A stretch of 64,000 nt of DNA from Longimicrobiales bacterium (GTDB lineage Bacteria; Gemmatimonadota; Gemmatimonadetes; Longimicrobiales; Gaopeijiaceae), in NCBI GenBank assembly GCA_958296005.1, contig CATQHQ010000001.1, positions 326,134-390,133 on the forward strand, read 5' to 3'. The notes under the pieces are model-generated. The model was not told the origin of the DNA, did not search any database, and was given only the letters and a program-made list of their open reading frames with translations. Positions 17,103 through 26,207 of the stretch are shown here, piece after piece (positions within the stretch are counted from its first letter, which is position 1; each line of letters opens with the position of its first letter). A program made the position numbers and the translations under genes.

Positions 17103-17735
17103 GTGGCCGAAGCGTGGAGAGCGCTGTCTGCGGCGGAGCTGTCGCCCGAGCCCGTGGAACAGTTCCGGCGCTGGTTCGCCCAGGCGGTGGACGACCCCGG
17201 CGTGGCCCTGGCGGAGGCGGCCTGCCTCTCCACTCTAGGCCCGGACCGGACCCCCGAGGGACGGATGGTCCTGGTGAAGCGCTTCGACGCCCACGGCTTC
17301 GTCTTCTACTCCAACTTGGGGTCGAACAAGGCCCGCGCACTGCACCAGCACGCCAGGGCCGGCCTGACGTTCCACTGGCAACCGCCGGCTGGCAGAGGCC
17401 GGCAGGTCAGGGTGCGGGGGCCCGTGACGCCGGTGTCCGCCGCCGAGGCCGACGCGTACTTCGCCAGCCGTCCCCGGGGCAGCCGCATCGGCGCGTGGGC
17501 CTCGGAGCAGAGCCGCGAGATCGAGAGCCGGCAGGCCCTGGAAGCGCAGGTGGCGGCCTGCGAGCGGAGGTTCGCGGACGGTCCCGTCCCCCGTCCGCCC
17601 CACTGGTCCGGCTTCCGGATCGTGCCCGAGGCCGTGGAGTTCTGGCAGGAAGGTCCCTTTCGCCTCCACGACCGCTTTGTATACTGCCGAGAGTCTGGCC
17701 CGTCGGGCTGGGTGAGGCGACGACTAAGTCCGTGA
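17103..17735 (+). CDS. pdxH: Pyridoxamine 5'-phosphate oxidase
   Basis: FMN enzyme oxidising pyridoxamine or pyridoxine 5'-phosphate to pyridoxal 5'-phosphate in vitamin B6 salvage. Family motifs in order: GRMVLVKRFDAHGFVFYSN, SNKARALHQHARAGLTFHW, RQVRVRGPV, SRPRGSRIGAWASEQSREI and PHWSGFRIVPEAVEFWQ. Length 210 aa is typical. The GTG at 17103 follows the TIGR01777 stop by eight bases; the ribosome site is weak, so coupling to the upstream gene is likely. PLP-dependent enzymes follow on the other strand at 20307-24630, but no operon links them. Confidence 0.95.
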   Translation: MAEAWRALSAAELSPEPVEQFRRWFAQAVDDPGVALAEAACLSTLGPDRTPEGRMVLVKRFDAHGFVFYSNLGSNKARALHQHARAGLTFHWQPPAGRGRQVRVRGPVTPVSAAEADAYFASRPRGSRIGAWASEQSREIESRQALEAQVAACERRFADGPVPRPPHWSGFRIVPEAVEFWQEGPFRLHDRFVYCRESGPSGWVRRRLSP

Positions 17736-17752
17736 GCAGCGAGGAGGCGTCC

Positions 17753-20353
17753 GTGAAGAAGCACCGTTGGTCTGTCTTGCTCCCGTTGACGCTGGCCTCG
17801 TGCGGTGGCGGCGATGCGCCCACCGCCGCGCCGCCGCCGCCGCCCGTCCCGACTACCGTCTCCGTCTCGCCGGCCCAAGCGACGATGGAGGCGATCGAAG
17901 AGACGGTGCAGTTCACGGCCCAGGTCGCGGACCAGAACGGCAACGCCCTGACCGGGACGTCGGTGTCGTGGACCAGCAGCGCCCCCGGCGTAGTCGCCGT
18001 CGACCCGGCGACCGGCCTTGCCGAAGCGTCGGGGGCGGGAACCGCCGTGGTCACCGCCCGGGCGGGCTCCGCCTCCGGCACCGCCACGGCCACCGTGCGG
18101 CAGGTGGCTCGTGCAATCGAGAGAGCCGGAGGCGACGAGCAACGCGGCGTTGCGGGCGAAGCGCTGCCGGTCTCCCCTTCCGTCTTGGTCAAGGACGCCA
18201 ACGGACACCCGGCGGGACAGGTCACCGTCGCGTTTGAGGTCGCTTCCGGGGGCGGCTCGGTGTCGCCCGGCGCCACGCTCACAGGGGCCGACGGTCTTGC
18301 CCGCACCACATGGACCTTGGGCGCCGATTCGGTCCAGGCTCTTTCGGCGTCCGCCGGCGGCCTCAGCACGACCTTCCAGGCCACGGCCGGGCCCCCTCTA
18401 CTTGCCGTCGCCACCGATTCCTTGAAGCAGGGCCGCCTCACCGTCTCGTACGCCGAGACGCTGGTCGCCACCGGCGGAAGCCTGGAGGGCTACGCATGGA
18501 GCTTGGCCGAAGGAAGCGACTTGCCCCCGGGCCTGCTGCTCCGAAGCGACGGCGGCATCGTCGGGGTTCCCACGGAGGCCGGCGTCTCCGAGTTCGAGGT
18601 GCAGGTCGCCGATTCCGAAGGCGGGCAGGCGTCCCAAGTCCTTTCGATGCGGGTGTGCGACGGCCCCCTCGGTCTAGAGACGGGCGACGTGCAAGTGATG
18701 ACCGGGCCCGAAACGGAGCCTTGCGGGTTCTTTGTCCGTGCCCCGGAGGCCGGTGCGTACTATCGGGTCGTCATCGCCGGAGCGTCGCCAGGGATGAGCA
18801 GAATTCTACCCGTCGAACTGGCGGTCGAAGCGGTTTCGGCCGGACAGGAAGACCCCCGTTCGGCGGAGGGGCGTCGTCGCGCTCGCCCGCCCGTCCCCGT
18901 GTCCGAGTGGCAAGACTTCTTGGAGATCGAGCTCGCCAACGACGCCCTTCACCGCAACATCCGTCGGCAGGAGGCAGAGATGTTTCGGCAGTTGGCCGCC
19001 GAAGATCGGCTCAGGGAAGTGCTCGATCGGGGACCGGCGGCACAACGATCCTCCGCGTACTTAACACAAAACCAGAGCAGCCCCGAGCAGCGGACGTTCC
19101 GTTTCTCCCAGATTGCGCAGCCGGACGGCTGGGACTGGAGCCGTTGCGAAGTGGACCGGACGGTGGCGGCCAAGCTCCTCGCCGAGAACGAATACCTGGC
19201 GGTCTACGAAGACGCGACTTCCACCGCGCCCGTTTCGCTCGACAACGTGAACCTCGTCCTCGACTACTACGCCGATCATGGGGCCGAAGTGATCGAAGGC
19301 TACTTCGGCGGCGTCAGCGATGTGAACGGCGACGGCAGGGTGGCCGTCGTCGTCGATCCGCTTCTGGACAACATCCAAGCCTACGTCTGGTCCAACGACA
19401 TGCTGGTGTCGCAAGCCGACTGCGCCTCGTCCAACGAGATGGAGCTCGTGCACATTAGCGCCGGCGCCTTCAACCAGTTCGACGACGCCGGATACTGGGC
19501 GCTGTCCGGCATGGTGCACGAGCTCAAGCACGTGAGTTCCCTGTACAAGCGCGTGCGGAACTGGTACCGCCGAGGGGAGGGCGCGGCGTGGCATCCGACT
19601 TGGATTGAAGAGGGGACCGCCGAAATTGCCAAGGAAATGAGTTCACGGCTGGCCTGGGAGCGGGTGGGCGGGCCCTCGGCCGACGCCCGGATCACGGGGG
19701 AGATGCTGAGGGCCGGTGCAGCGGAGGCGTGGGCGGAGTTCTACGGCGTCTTCGGCGTGTTGGCTCGGACCGTATGGGCGTTCGAGATCGATCCCAATGC
19801 CGTGACTTTCGAGCCCGAGGGAGAGGGGCACGTGTACGGCAGCGGTTGGCACTTCCATCGTTTTCTGCGGGACTGGTTTGCAGACGCCGGGTCGTCTTCC
19901 GTTGACGACGAGGCGTTCGTAAGGGCCCTGAACGACTCCATCACGCCACCCGGCGCACCGGGCATCTCAAGCGTCGTGGGGGAGACGCTCCCGGAGATCT
20001 TGACGGCCCATGCGGTTGCCATGACAGTCGCAGGGGCGGAGTCGTCGCTGACGAACGACGAGACGCCGCGCTTCACTTCCTTCGATTTTCCGTCGGCGAC
20101 GGATATCTTCTCGTGGCCTAATCCCCCCGGCACCTACCCCTGGCCTGTAACCACGACGGGCGAAGACGACGACTCCGCCGTGATGGCGGCACCGCTGGCG
20201 CAGTCGGCGACGTTCCGCGGGCGCGTCGGCGAAAGCGGCGTACGGGTCCACGACTTCCGGGCCCAGGCCGCCGGCGCCGCCGCGGTGTTCCGAGTGGATC
20301 TGCCGTCTAGGACGCGCGTGGTGATCGCACGGATTCCAGACCCGGCGCCGTAG
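17753..20353 (+). CDS. Lipoprotein with Ig-like domains and a HExxH zinc-peptidase-like domain
   Basis: Surface lipoprotein (866 aa) with a probable protease domain. GTG at 17753 has GGAGG six bases upstream; a GTG at 17732 overlapping the pdxH stop is the alternative. Signal peptide with lipobox LASC, then a Pro-rich linker, a Big_2-like Ig domain (about 35-125), a second Ig-like module with DANGHPAGQVTVAFEVASGG (about 130-215) and a putative cadherin-like/Ig segment. A helical region precedes the catalytic-like part, where HELKH at about residue 588 and WIEEGTAEIAKE about 35 residues later match a HExxH plus downstream Glu arrangement, as in M30 hyicolysin-like peptidases. The last bases overlap the convergent gene by 47 nt. 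Peptidase assignment is by motif only. Confidence 0.75.
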   Translation: MKKHRWSVLLPLTLASCGGGDAPTAAPPPPPVPTTVSVSPAQATMEAIEETVQFTAQVADQNGNALTGTSVSWTSSAPGVVAVDPATGLAEASGAGTAVVTARAGSASGTATATVRQVARAIERAGGDEQRGVAGEALPVSPSVLVKDANGHPAGQVTVAFEVASGGGSVSPGATLTGADGLARTTWTLGADSVQALSASAGGLSTTFQATAGPPLLAVATDSLKQGRLTVSYAETLVATGGSLEGYAWSLAEGSDLPPGLLLRSDGGIVGVPTEAGVSEFEVQVADSEGGQASQVLSMRVCDGPLGLETGDVQVMTGPETEPCGFFVRAPEAGAYYRVVIAGASPGMSRILPVELAVEAVSAGQEDPRSAEGRRRARPPVPVSEWQDFLEIELANDALHRNIRRQEAEMFRQLAAEDRLREVLDRGPAAQRSSAYLTQNQSSPEQRTFRFSQIAQPDGWDWSRCEVDRTVAAKLLAENEYLAVYEDATSTAPVSLDNVNLVLDYYADHGAEVIEGYFGGVSDVNGDGRVAVVVDPLLDNIQAYVWSNDMLVSQADCASSNEMELVHISAGAFNQFDDAGYWALSGMVHELKHVSSLYKRVRNWYRRGEGAAWHPTWIEEGTAEIAKEMSSRLAWERVGGPSADARITGEMLRAGAAEAWAEFYGVFGVLARTVWAFEIDPNAVTFEPEGEGHVYGSGWHFHRFLRDWFADAGSSSVDDEAFVRALNDSITPPGAPGISSVVGETLPEILTAHAVAMTVAGAESSLTNDETPRFTSFDFPSATDIFSWPNPPGTYPWPVTTTGEDDDSAVMAAPLAQSATFRGRVGESGVRVHDFRAQAAGAAAVFRVDLPSRTRVVIARIPDPAP

Positions 20354-23300
20354 GGTCGCCACGTAACGCCGTCTCCCCCAGCACGGCCTCGAGCGTCTCC
20401 ACCAACCGGTCGGCCTCCGCCTCGCCGAAGATGAGCGGCGGCTTGATCTTGAGGACGTTGTGGTCGGGGCCGTCCGCGCTGGTCAGAACTCCCAGCTCGC
20501 GGGTTCGGTTCACGACGTACGCGCACGCCTCGGGGAAGGGCTCGCGGGTCGCAGGGTCGCGAACGAACTCAACGCCCAGAAAGAGTCCCCGGCCTCGCAC
20601 TTCGCCAACGACCGGCCGGCGGGCCGCCAGCCGTCGCAACTCGCCTAGGAGGCGGGCGCCGACCTTGCGAGCGTGCTCCTGCAAGCCCTGGTCGCGAACC
20701 TCCGCCAGGACGGCCCGGGCGGCCGCGCACGACACCGGGTTTCCGCCGAAGGTGTTGAAGTACTCCATGCCGTTGGCGAAGGAACCGGCGATCTGCCGAG
20801 TCGTGACCACAGCGGCGACTGGGTGGCCGTTCCCCATCGGCTTGCCGAGCGTCACGATCTCGGGTACGACTCCTTGCAGCTCGAAGGCCCAGAACGCGTC
20901 GCCGACGCGACCGAAGCCAGTCTGCACTTCGTCGGCCACGAAGACGCCTCCAGCTTGGCGGACGTGTTCGCAGGCGGCGGCAAAGTAGCCGGGGGGAGGC
21001 TCGATCTGGCCTCCGCAGCTCAAGATCGGCTCGGCGATGAACGCCGCCACGCCGTGGCGCCCCAGTCGCTCCGCTGCCTCGCCAACCGTCGCAGCGTAGC
21101 GCAAGCCAAGTTGCCGGTCCGCGGTTCGACCCGTTCGTCGGTACCGGCCCCTGTATGGATCGGGCATCGGGGCCACGGCCACGCGGTCGCTCCGGCCGTC
21201 GCCCCCAGGTCCGGCAAACTTGTAGTGGCTGATCTCGACCAGCCCGCTGGTGTTCCCATGGTATCCGCCTTCTAGGACCACGACGCCGTCGGCACCGGTG
21301 TGGCGGCGCGCCAGCCGCAGGGCCAGCTCGTTGGCCTCGCTGCCGGAACCGACCAGGAAGACCACCTCCAACGGGGCAGGGAAGTGCGCCAGCAGCTCCT
21401 CCGCCAGCGCGACGATCTCGCCGTGCAGGTACCGGGTGTTGGTCGCGAGCACCCGGGCTTGGCGGGCAACGGCCTCCGCGACTCGCCGGTTGCAGTGTCC
21501 CACATGGGGGACGTTGTTGACGGTGTCGAGGAATCGGCGACCGTCGGCGTCGAACAGGTACGAGCCCAGCCCGCGAACGGCGTGGATCGGCTGCCTGTAG
21601 GAGAGGCTCAAGGAGGGCGACAGGTGCTTCTCGCGAAGCCGGCCGATGCGCTCGGCGGCGGTCGCGGGGGGCACGCCCGCGCGGGAGAGGCCCGCTAGGG
21701 GCGAAGGGTCGGGCGCAATCGACTGCCACACGTCGCGAAGGCGAGGCGACGCCACGCCCGGAAAGTTGCCCGGGTCGCCACTCGAGTCGTCGCCGCCCGA
21801 CTCGTCGCGAAGCGGATCCAGCGCGATCGCCTGAAGGTGGAGGTGAGGGGGCCATCCGCCGTTGACCCGCGCGTCGCCGAGCCAGCCGATCACCTCTCCG
21901 GCGGCCACCCGATCCCCAGGCGCCAGAAGGTCCAGCGTCGCTTGGTCCAGATGGCCGTACAGGGTATGGAAGCCGTCGTCGCAAGGTTCGTCGCTTCCGC
22001 CGTCGCTGGGCGGGTGGCGGAGGATCACGGTGGGACCGTAGTCCAACGGCAGGGCGTTGTCGGATACCGAGACGACGGTTCCCGGCAACGGCGCGTGGAC
22101 CGGCGTGCCGGCGGGGGCGAAGAGGTCCAGTCCCAAGTGGATCGTTCTGGACTCGGGTCCGTTGTTCCCCTGCGACACGAAGCTGGGCGCGTCGTAGAGC
22201 ACGCGGGCTTCGCAGTACCGTCCTACGCCGACGGTTGCTCCGGCAGCTGCCAACTCGTTCTCGACCCACGCCTCGAAGGCGGCGGCGAGGTCGTCGGGGT
22301 GCGGCAGCTCCAGACTCTCCACCGACAGGTCAAGGACGCACGGGCGCTTCATGACGGCCGGCGGCATCACGGGCGACGGAGACAGATCGCCGATCCGCTC
22401 CAGCCGCGACGCCACTGCCTTGCGCCTTGGGTTGGGCTCAATGCCGCAGGCGTGGCGGACCCGGAACTCGGCCAGCCGCCAGTCGGTCCCCGCCAACGCC
22501 TCCAGCAACCGCCACGCCGGCTTCTGACTGACGGCCAGGTACTCGTTGTCGGGCTGCTCCCTCATTTGGCGCGCCTGGATGCACACCGACAGGCACAGCC
22601 GGATCGCCGCCATCGGGACCAGCGCTCGGCACTCGTCCTCTAGAAGCGGCACCACCGACGAGTACCCGCTGGCCACGGCGCACGCCGCCTCCACAGGGTC
22701 CGCCAACTCCATCATGGCGTAGGCCGCCGCGACCGCCGGGTCCGCGACCCTCCACCCTCGCGCCACGTCGCCGAAGTCGATCAACCCGGCCAGTCGGACG
22801 CCCTCCAGCGACGGCGCCGCCAAGACGTTGTAGTCGTTGGCGTCGTTGTGAATCACGCCAGCGGGCAGGCGCCCCTTCAAAGGATCGAGGCGGCGGGAGG
22901 CGCGGTCCATCGTCGCCGACACCAGCGCCGCCGGCCCCGGTGCCAACGCGGCGAGATGAGCGTGCACGACCTCCCGGGCCGACTCCATCCGCCACGGAAA
23001 CGTCCGGTCGAGCTCCGGGTGGTCGAACTCCGCCAGTCCTCGTCCAAGCTCCGCCAGGAGCGTCCCCAGCGCCTCCAGCACGGCGATGCTCCTGGGGCGA
23101 ACCGTCGCCAGAGGAACGCCCTCCACGAACCCGATCGCGCAGGCGACGTACGGGGCGCCGTCGATCTCGACCTCGAGAACCGGAGGTCGGCCCGCGACCA
23201 ACCGAGGAACCGTCGCGGACAGGCGCGCCCCGGCCAAGTGGTCCAGGCACGCGGCGGCGAGCTCCAGAACGGGCCGTCGCGACGCAGGGCTCAGCTTCAG

Positions 23301-23429
23301 CACGACCGTCCTGTCCCGTCCGTCCACCCGGAAGTTCAGATCGAACTCCCCCGGAAGGGCTTCCACCTCCCCGTCTATGCCGAACAGGTCCCGGGCAACG
23401 GCGGCCGCCCGGCGAGACGTCGGCGTCAT
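20307..23429 (-). CDS. Three-domain fusion: APH-type kinase, M23 peptidase-like domain, class III aminotransferase
   Basis: A 1,040-aa cytoplasmic-looking protein without signal peptide. Domain 1 (about 1-330) is an aminoglycoside-phosphotransferase/homoserine-kinase-like fold with catalytic HNDANDYN (about 195) and IDFGD. Domain 2 (about 420-545) is M23 LytM-like with metal ligands HLGLD and HLHLQ plus YGHLDQ. Domain 3 (about 600-1035) is a fold-type I PLP enzyme: VGSGSEANELALRLAR, GGYHGNTSG, FIAEPILSCGGQ, VADEVQTGFGRVG and the PLP lysine in TLGKPMGNGHP (about 861). The aminotransferase resembles ethanolamine-phosphate and phosphohydroxylysine phospho-lyases, whose partner kinases are APH-like, so a kinase plus phospho-lyase pathway for an amino alcohol is a reasonable inference. 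The M23 role is unexplained. Confidence 0.9.
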   Translation of the reverse strand: MTPTSRRAAAVARDLFGIDGEVEALPGEFDLNFRVDGRDRTVVLKLSPASRRPVLELAAACLDHLAGARLSATVPRLVAGRPPVLEVEIDGAPYVACAIGFVEGVPLATVRPRSIAVLEALGTLLAELGRGLAEFDHPELDRTFPWRMESAREVVHAHLAALAPGPAALVSATMDRASRRLDPLKGRLPAGVIHNDANDYNVLAAPSLEGVRLAGLIDFGDVARGWRVADPAVAAAYAMMELADPVEAACAVASGYSSVVPLLEDECRALVPMAAIRLCLSVCIQARQMREQPDNEYLAVSQKPAWRLLEALAGTDWRLAEFRVRHACGIEPNPRRKAVASRLERIGDLSPSPVMPPAVMKRPCVLDLSVESLELPHPDDLAAAFEAWVENELAAAGATVGVGRYCEARVLYDAPSFVSQGNNGPESRTIHLGLDLFAPAGTPVHAPLPGTVVSVSDNALPLDYGPTVILRHPPSDGGSDEPCDDGFHTLYGHLDQATLDLLAPGDRVAAGEVIGWLGDARVNGGWPPHLHLQAIALDPLRDESGGDDSSGDPGNFPGVASPRLRDVWQSIAPDPSPLAGLSRAGVPPATAAERIGRLREKHLSPSLSLSYRQPIHAVRGLGSYLFDADGRRFLDTVNNVPHVGHCNRRVAEAVARQARVLATNTRYLHGEIVALAEELLAHFPAPLEVVFLVGSGSEANELALRLARRHTGADGVVVLEGGYHGNTSGLVEISHYKFAGPGGDGRSDRVAVAPMPDPYRGRYRRTGRTADRQLGLRYAATVGEAAERLGRHGVAAFIAEPILSCGGQIEPPPGYFAAACEHVRQAGGVFVADEVQTGFGRVGDAFWAFELQGVVPEIVTLGKPMGNGHPVAAVVTTRQIAGSFANGMEYFNTFGGNPVSCAAARAVLAEVRDQGLQEHARKVGARLLGELRRLAARRPVVGEVRGRGLFLGVEFVRDPATREPFPEACAYVVNRTRELGVLTSADGPDHNVLKIKPPLIFGEAEADRLVETLEAVLGETALRGDPTAPGLESVRSPRAS

Positions 23430-23475
23430 GCGGTCGGCGGCGGAACCGTCTGGAGCCGTCGGCCGCGAGAGGTCG

Positions 23476-24630
23476 TCAGACGGCGAAGAGCTTCCTGAAC
23501 GTCGCGGTGAAGCGGTCCATCTCTTCCTCGGTCCCTACCGAGACCCGCAACCAGTCGAGCATCGGCGGGAAGGGCCGGCCCACCGCCACCATCTCCTCCC
23601 GGAACGCTGCGCGAACCTCCTGCACGGGACGCCCGGTCCGCACCATGAAGAAGTTGGTCTCGGAGGGGATCACCTCGAACCCCCATCCCGCCAGCTGCTC
23701 CGTGCTGCGCTTTCGCAGGCGCAACGTCTCCTTGCGAACCTTGGCCTCGGTCTTCGTGTCCTTGATCGACGCCGCGCCGCCCCACTTCACCAGAGCGTTG
23801 ATCGATCCGGTGGCATAGGTCCGCAACCGCTCGAGCATCGGGGGCGCCGCCACGGCGTAGCCGAGCCGCATCCCCGCCATGCCGTAGATCTTGGAGAAGG
23901 TGCGAGCGACGATCACGTTCCGCCCTTCCTTCACGTAAGGCACCGCGCTTTCGTAGCGGGGGTCCTCGACGAAGTGGTGGTAGGCTTCGTCCACCAGCAC
24001 CGGCACGTCGTCGGGGATCGCGTCCAGCAGCTCCCGCACCTCCGCCGCCGGAACCACGTTGCCCGTGGGGTTGTTGGGGTTGCAGAGGTAGACGAAGCCG
24101 ATCCCCCGGTGGTGCCGATTGGTGGCCTTAATCATCGCCGGGACGTTCTGGGAGTGGTCGTCCAGCAGGGGGAGCTTGATCGCGTCGGCGTGGATTCCCG
24201 TCGCGTAGCGGTAGACGGACCCGTAGGACGGATCGACGCCGACCACCTTCTTGTCGGTGCCCAGCAGGGCGATTCCCACCGACTTGAGGACCTCCTCGGA
24301 CCCTGCCGTCAGGAGCACGTGGTCCCGGGGCACGCCCAAGTGGCCCGCGACGACTTCCTGCACGTCGCCGTCCGGGTAGCCGTAGCGGTTGGAGTACTTC
24401 CAGGCGGCCTCCATCGCCTTCATCGCGGCCGGCGACGGTCCGTAAGGGTTCTCGTTGGCGGACAGCTTGGCCAACGCGTCGTAGCCGCCGTCCTGCCGTC
24501 CGATGCGGGACTCGGGGGCGTAACGGGCCAGCATCCCCTGCAGGCCGCTGGGGGCGAGCCCCAGCGCTCCGACGGCCGTTGCCGCTCCCCCCATGAACTT
24601 CCGTCGTGATACCGCGTGCTCGCTGCTCAT
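23476..24630 (-). CDS. Tat-exported HisC-like aminotransferase
   Basis: Class I/II PLP aminotransferase related to histidinol-phosphate aminotransferase. ATG at 24630 with GGAGG upstream gives 384 aa. The N-terminus carries a twin-arginine signal (SRRKFMGGAATAVGALGLAP), which directs folded, cofactor-loaded proteins across the membrane. Catalytic features are complete: SANENPYGPSP, GYPDGD, AGSEEVLKSV, CNPNNPTGN, DEAYHHF and the PLP lysine in FSKIYGMAGMRLGY (about 247). A periplasmic location argues against a role in histidine synthesis. It lies upstream of, and in the same direction as, the fusion aminotransferase, 46 bases apart, so the two may be co-transcribed. Confidence 0.88.
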   Translation of the reverse strand: MSSEHAVSRRKFMGGAATAVGALGLAPSGLQGMLARYAPESRIGRQDGGYDALAKLSANENPYGPSPAAMKAMEAAWKYSNRYGYPDGDVQEVVAGHLGVPRDHVLLTAGSEEVLKSVGIALLGTDKKVVGVDPSYGSVYRYATGIHADAIKLPLLDDHSQNVPAMIKATNRHHRGIGFVYLCNPNNPTGNVVPAAEVRELLDAIPDDVPVLVDEAYHHFVEDPRYESAVPYVKEGRNVIVARTFSKIYGMAGMRLGYAVAAPPMLERLRTYATGSINALVKWGGAASIKDTKTEAKVRKETLRLRKRSTEQLAGWGFEVIPSETNFFMVRTGRPVQEVRAAFREEMVAVGRPFPPMLDWLRVSVGTEEEMDRFTATFRKLFAV

Positions 24631-24811
24631 CTTCAACCTCCGAAGGCGTTGCGTCCTATCCACTGGCGTGGTCCACTGATTAGACGACGAAGCCCGCGAC
24701 GGCGCAAGGCGGCCTTCTCCGCTGGCGAATGGGCTCCGCAAGACTCCCGATCCAAAGGGCGCGGGAACCTTTGATCGATTGGGTGGTACTACCGAGCGGG
24801 TGCCCGGTCAG

Positions 24812-24839
24812 TTGCGAGAACGCGACCGCGTGCTACTCT
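24812..24839 (+). promoter_or_regulatory. Candidate promoter for the first propeller gene
   Basis: TTGCGA (24812-24817) and TACTCT (24834-24839) with a 16-base spacer, about 80 bases before the start at 24920. The 289-base gap 24631-24919 is divergent from the HisC-like gene and otherwise shows nothing I can name. Motif match only. Confidence 0.35.
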
Positions 24840-24919
24840 TGCGGCTGGACCGGGCCCAGGTGCTCAGACGTAGAGTTGGCGCTGGCGAACTCCATCCACC
24901 GCTGTCGGGAGGCTTTCAA

Positions 24920-26095
24920 ATGGAACCGCGGGCTAGAAACTCGGCGAGGCGGGCGCGGAAGCTGCCGCTGACTCTGACAGCGGCGATCGTCGTCGTTGGA
25001 CAGACGTGTCGACCATCCCCTCCCCCCGCGACGGCCGCCGCTCAGTGGCGCTTGGCGGACGTCCCTGTCTTCGAGCTCGGCAGGGACGACGGCGTTTTGC
25101 TCCACCTCGTTCGGGACGCCGTCTTCGCCCCCGACGGCAGCCTACTGGTGGCGGACAACTCCGGCCCCCGGCTTCTGCGCGTTTCTTCGACCGGCGAGGT
25201 CGTCGATTCGAGAGGCAGGGAGGGCAACGGCCCTGGCGAGTTCGACGGGATTACGCGCGTGTTCTCGTTGGGCGACACGGTGTTGGCCTACGACGGGTCT
25301 CTCGGGCGCGTCACGACTTGGGTGGGAGACGGGGAGCCCCAGGTCGTGGCGTTGCCGAAGCTGGGCGAAGACGGAGAAGTCGGAACGGGCTTGGCCGGCG
25401 TCGTGTCGGCCAAGGTTTGGGTCCTTTACACCTGGGGCAGCGCGGGTGCGTCGGAACTGGCAACGGAACTGCTCAAGCGGTGGCAAGACGTCCTCGTGTT
25501 CGACGCCAACACGCAAGAGGTTGCCAAGGTGGCTCGGTACCCCGTCAACTACAGCTACATGGTGGTTGAACAGTACGGAGTTACAGGCTACCGCTTGAGC
25601 TTTTTGGGTGAAGCGCATGTCTCCGCGACCAGCAACCACTGGCTGTTCGTTCCGTTGGACGAAGCCGTCCTGCTGCGGGGAAGCTTGGCGGACCAGGCGA
25701 TCTCGCCAGTGTCGTTGCCTCTGCAGCTGGAGCCCTATTCGAAAGAGATGCTGCGCGGGCAACGAGAAGACTGGCTGTCGCGCGCCACCGGCAGCTACGC
25801 CGCCAGAGTCCGCTTGGTCTTCGACAACTTGTCCGGCGAGATGCCCGCGTTGGCGCCGCCGATAAGGCAGTTGGTGCACGTCGGCGAGGACGTGTGGCTC
25901 CAGAAGTTCGGGGGCGGGCAGGAGACCGAAGCTACGGAGTGGGTCGTGGTCGATCCGTCGGGCGGCAACATCCGGGCCACCGCCTCCCTTGATGCGGAGG
26001 TCGAGTTGCTCGGTGGAAGCGACAGCTTGGCCGTCGTGCTGGTCAGGACCGAGCTCGACGAGGAATTCGTTCAGGTGCGTCGGATACTCCGCTAG
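24920..26095 (+). CDS. 6-bladed beta-propeller secreted protein, copy 1
   Basis: Exported protein (391 aa) of unknown ligand, of the 6-bladed beta-propeller type common in Bacteroidota and Gemmatimonadota. After a signal-like N-terminus (RKLPLTLTAAIVVVGQTC, with a possible lipid-accepting Cys) come blades with the NHL-like pattern DAVFAPDGSLLVADNSGPRL, VDSRGREGNGPGEF and VFSLGDTVLAYDG. No catalytic residues are evident. ATG at 24920 has GGGAGG nine bases upstream. Near-identical to the gene at 26208; differences concentrate in VLYTWGSAGASELATELLKRW and in the segment after REDWLSRATG. Confidence 0.82.
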   Translation: MEPRARNSARRARKLPLTLTAAIVVVGQTCRPSPPPATAAAQWRLADVPVFELGRDDGVLLHLVRDAVFAPDGSLLVADNSGPRLLRVSSTGEVVDSRGREGNGPGEFDGITRVFSLGDTVLAYDGSLGRVTTWVGDGEPQVVALPKLGEDGEVGTGLAGVVSAKVWVLYTWGSAGASELATELLKRWQDVLVFDANTQEVAKVARYPVNYSYMVVEQYGVTGYRLSFLGEAHVSATSNHWLFVPLDEAVLLRGSLADQAISPVSLPLQLEPYSKEMLRGQREDWLSRATGSYAARVRLVFDNLSGEMPALAPPIRQLVHVGEDVWLQKFGGGQETEATEWVVVDPSGGNIRATASLDAEVELLGGSDSLAVVLVRTELDEEFVQVRRILR

Positions 26096-26102
26096 CGCCG
26101 TG

Positions 26103-26172
26103 CTGGTTGCGACAGCACAGGACGCGGCTCCAGACGGAGTGCGCGTCGATCTTGGGGGGACGGTTGGCGCTG
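26103..26172 (+). pseudogene. Remnant of the 5' end of the DUF1592 gene trapped between duplicated propeller genes
   Basis: The stretch encodes ATAQDAAPDGVRVDLGG in one frame, matching VTGQDAAPDGVRVDLGG near the N-terminus of the DUF1592 protein (DNA 27512-27571). About 124 bases present downstream of copy 2 (27388-27511), including the start codon and ribosome site, are missing here. The fragment is therefore not expressed and is a scar of the tandem duplication. Confidence 0.85.
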
Positions 26173-26207
26173 GCAAAACTCCATCCACCACTGTCGGGAG
26201 GCTTTCA

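Noticed and set aside
23086-24609. 507-codon open frame on the plus strand
   Set aside because: Antisense to the Tat aminotransferase and the kinase domain of the fusion gene.
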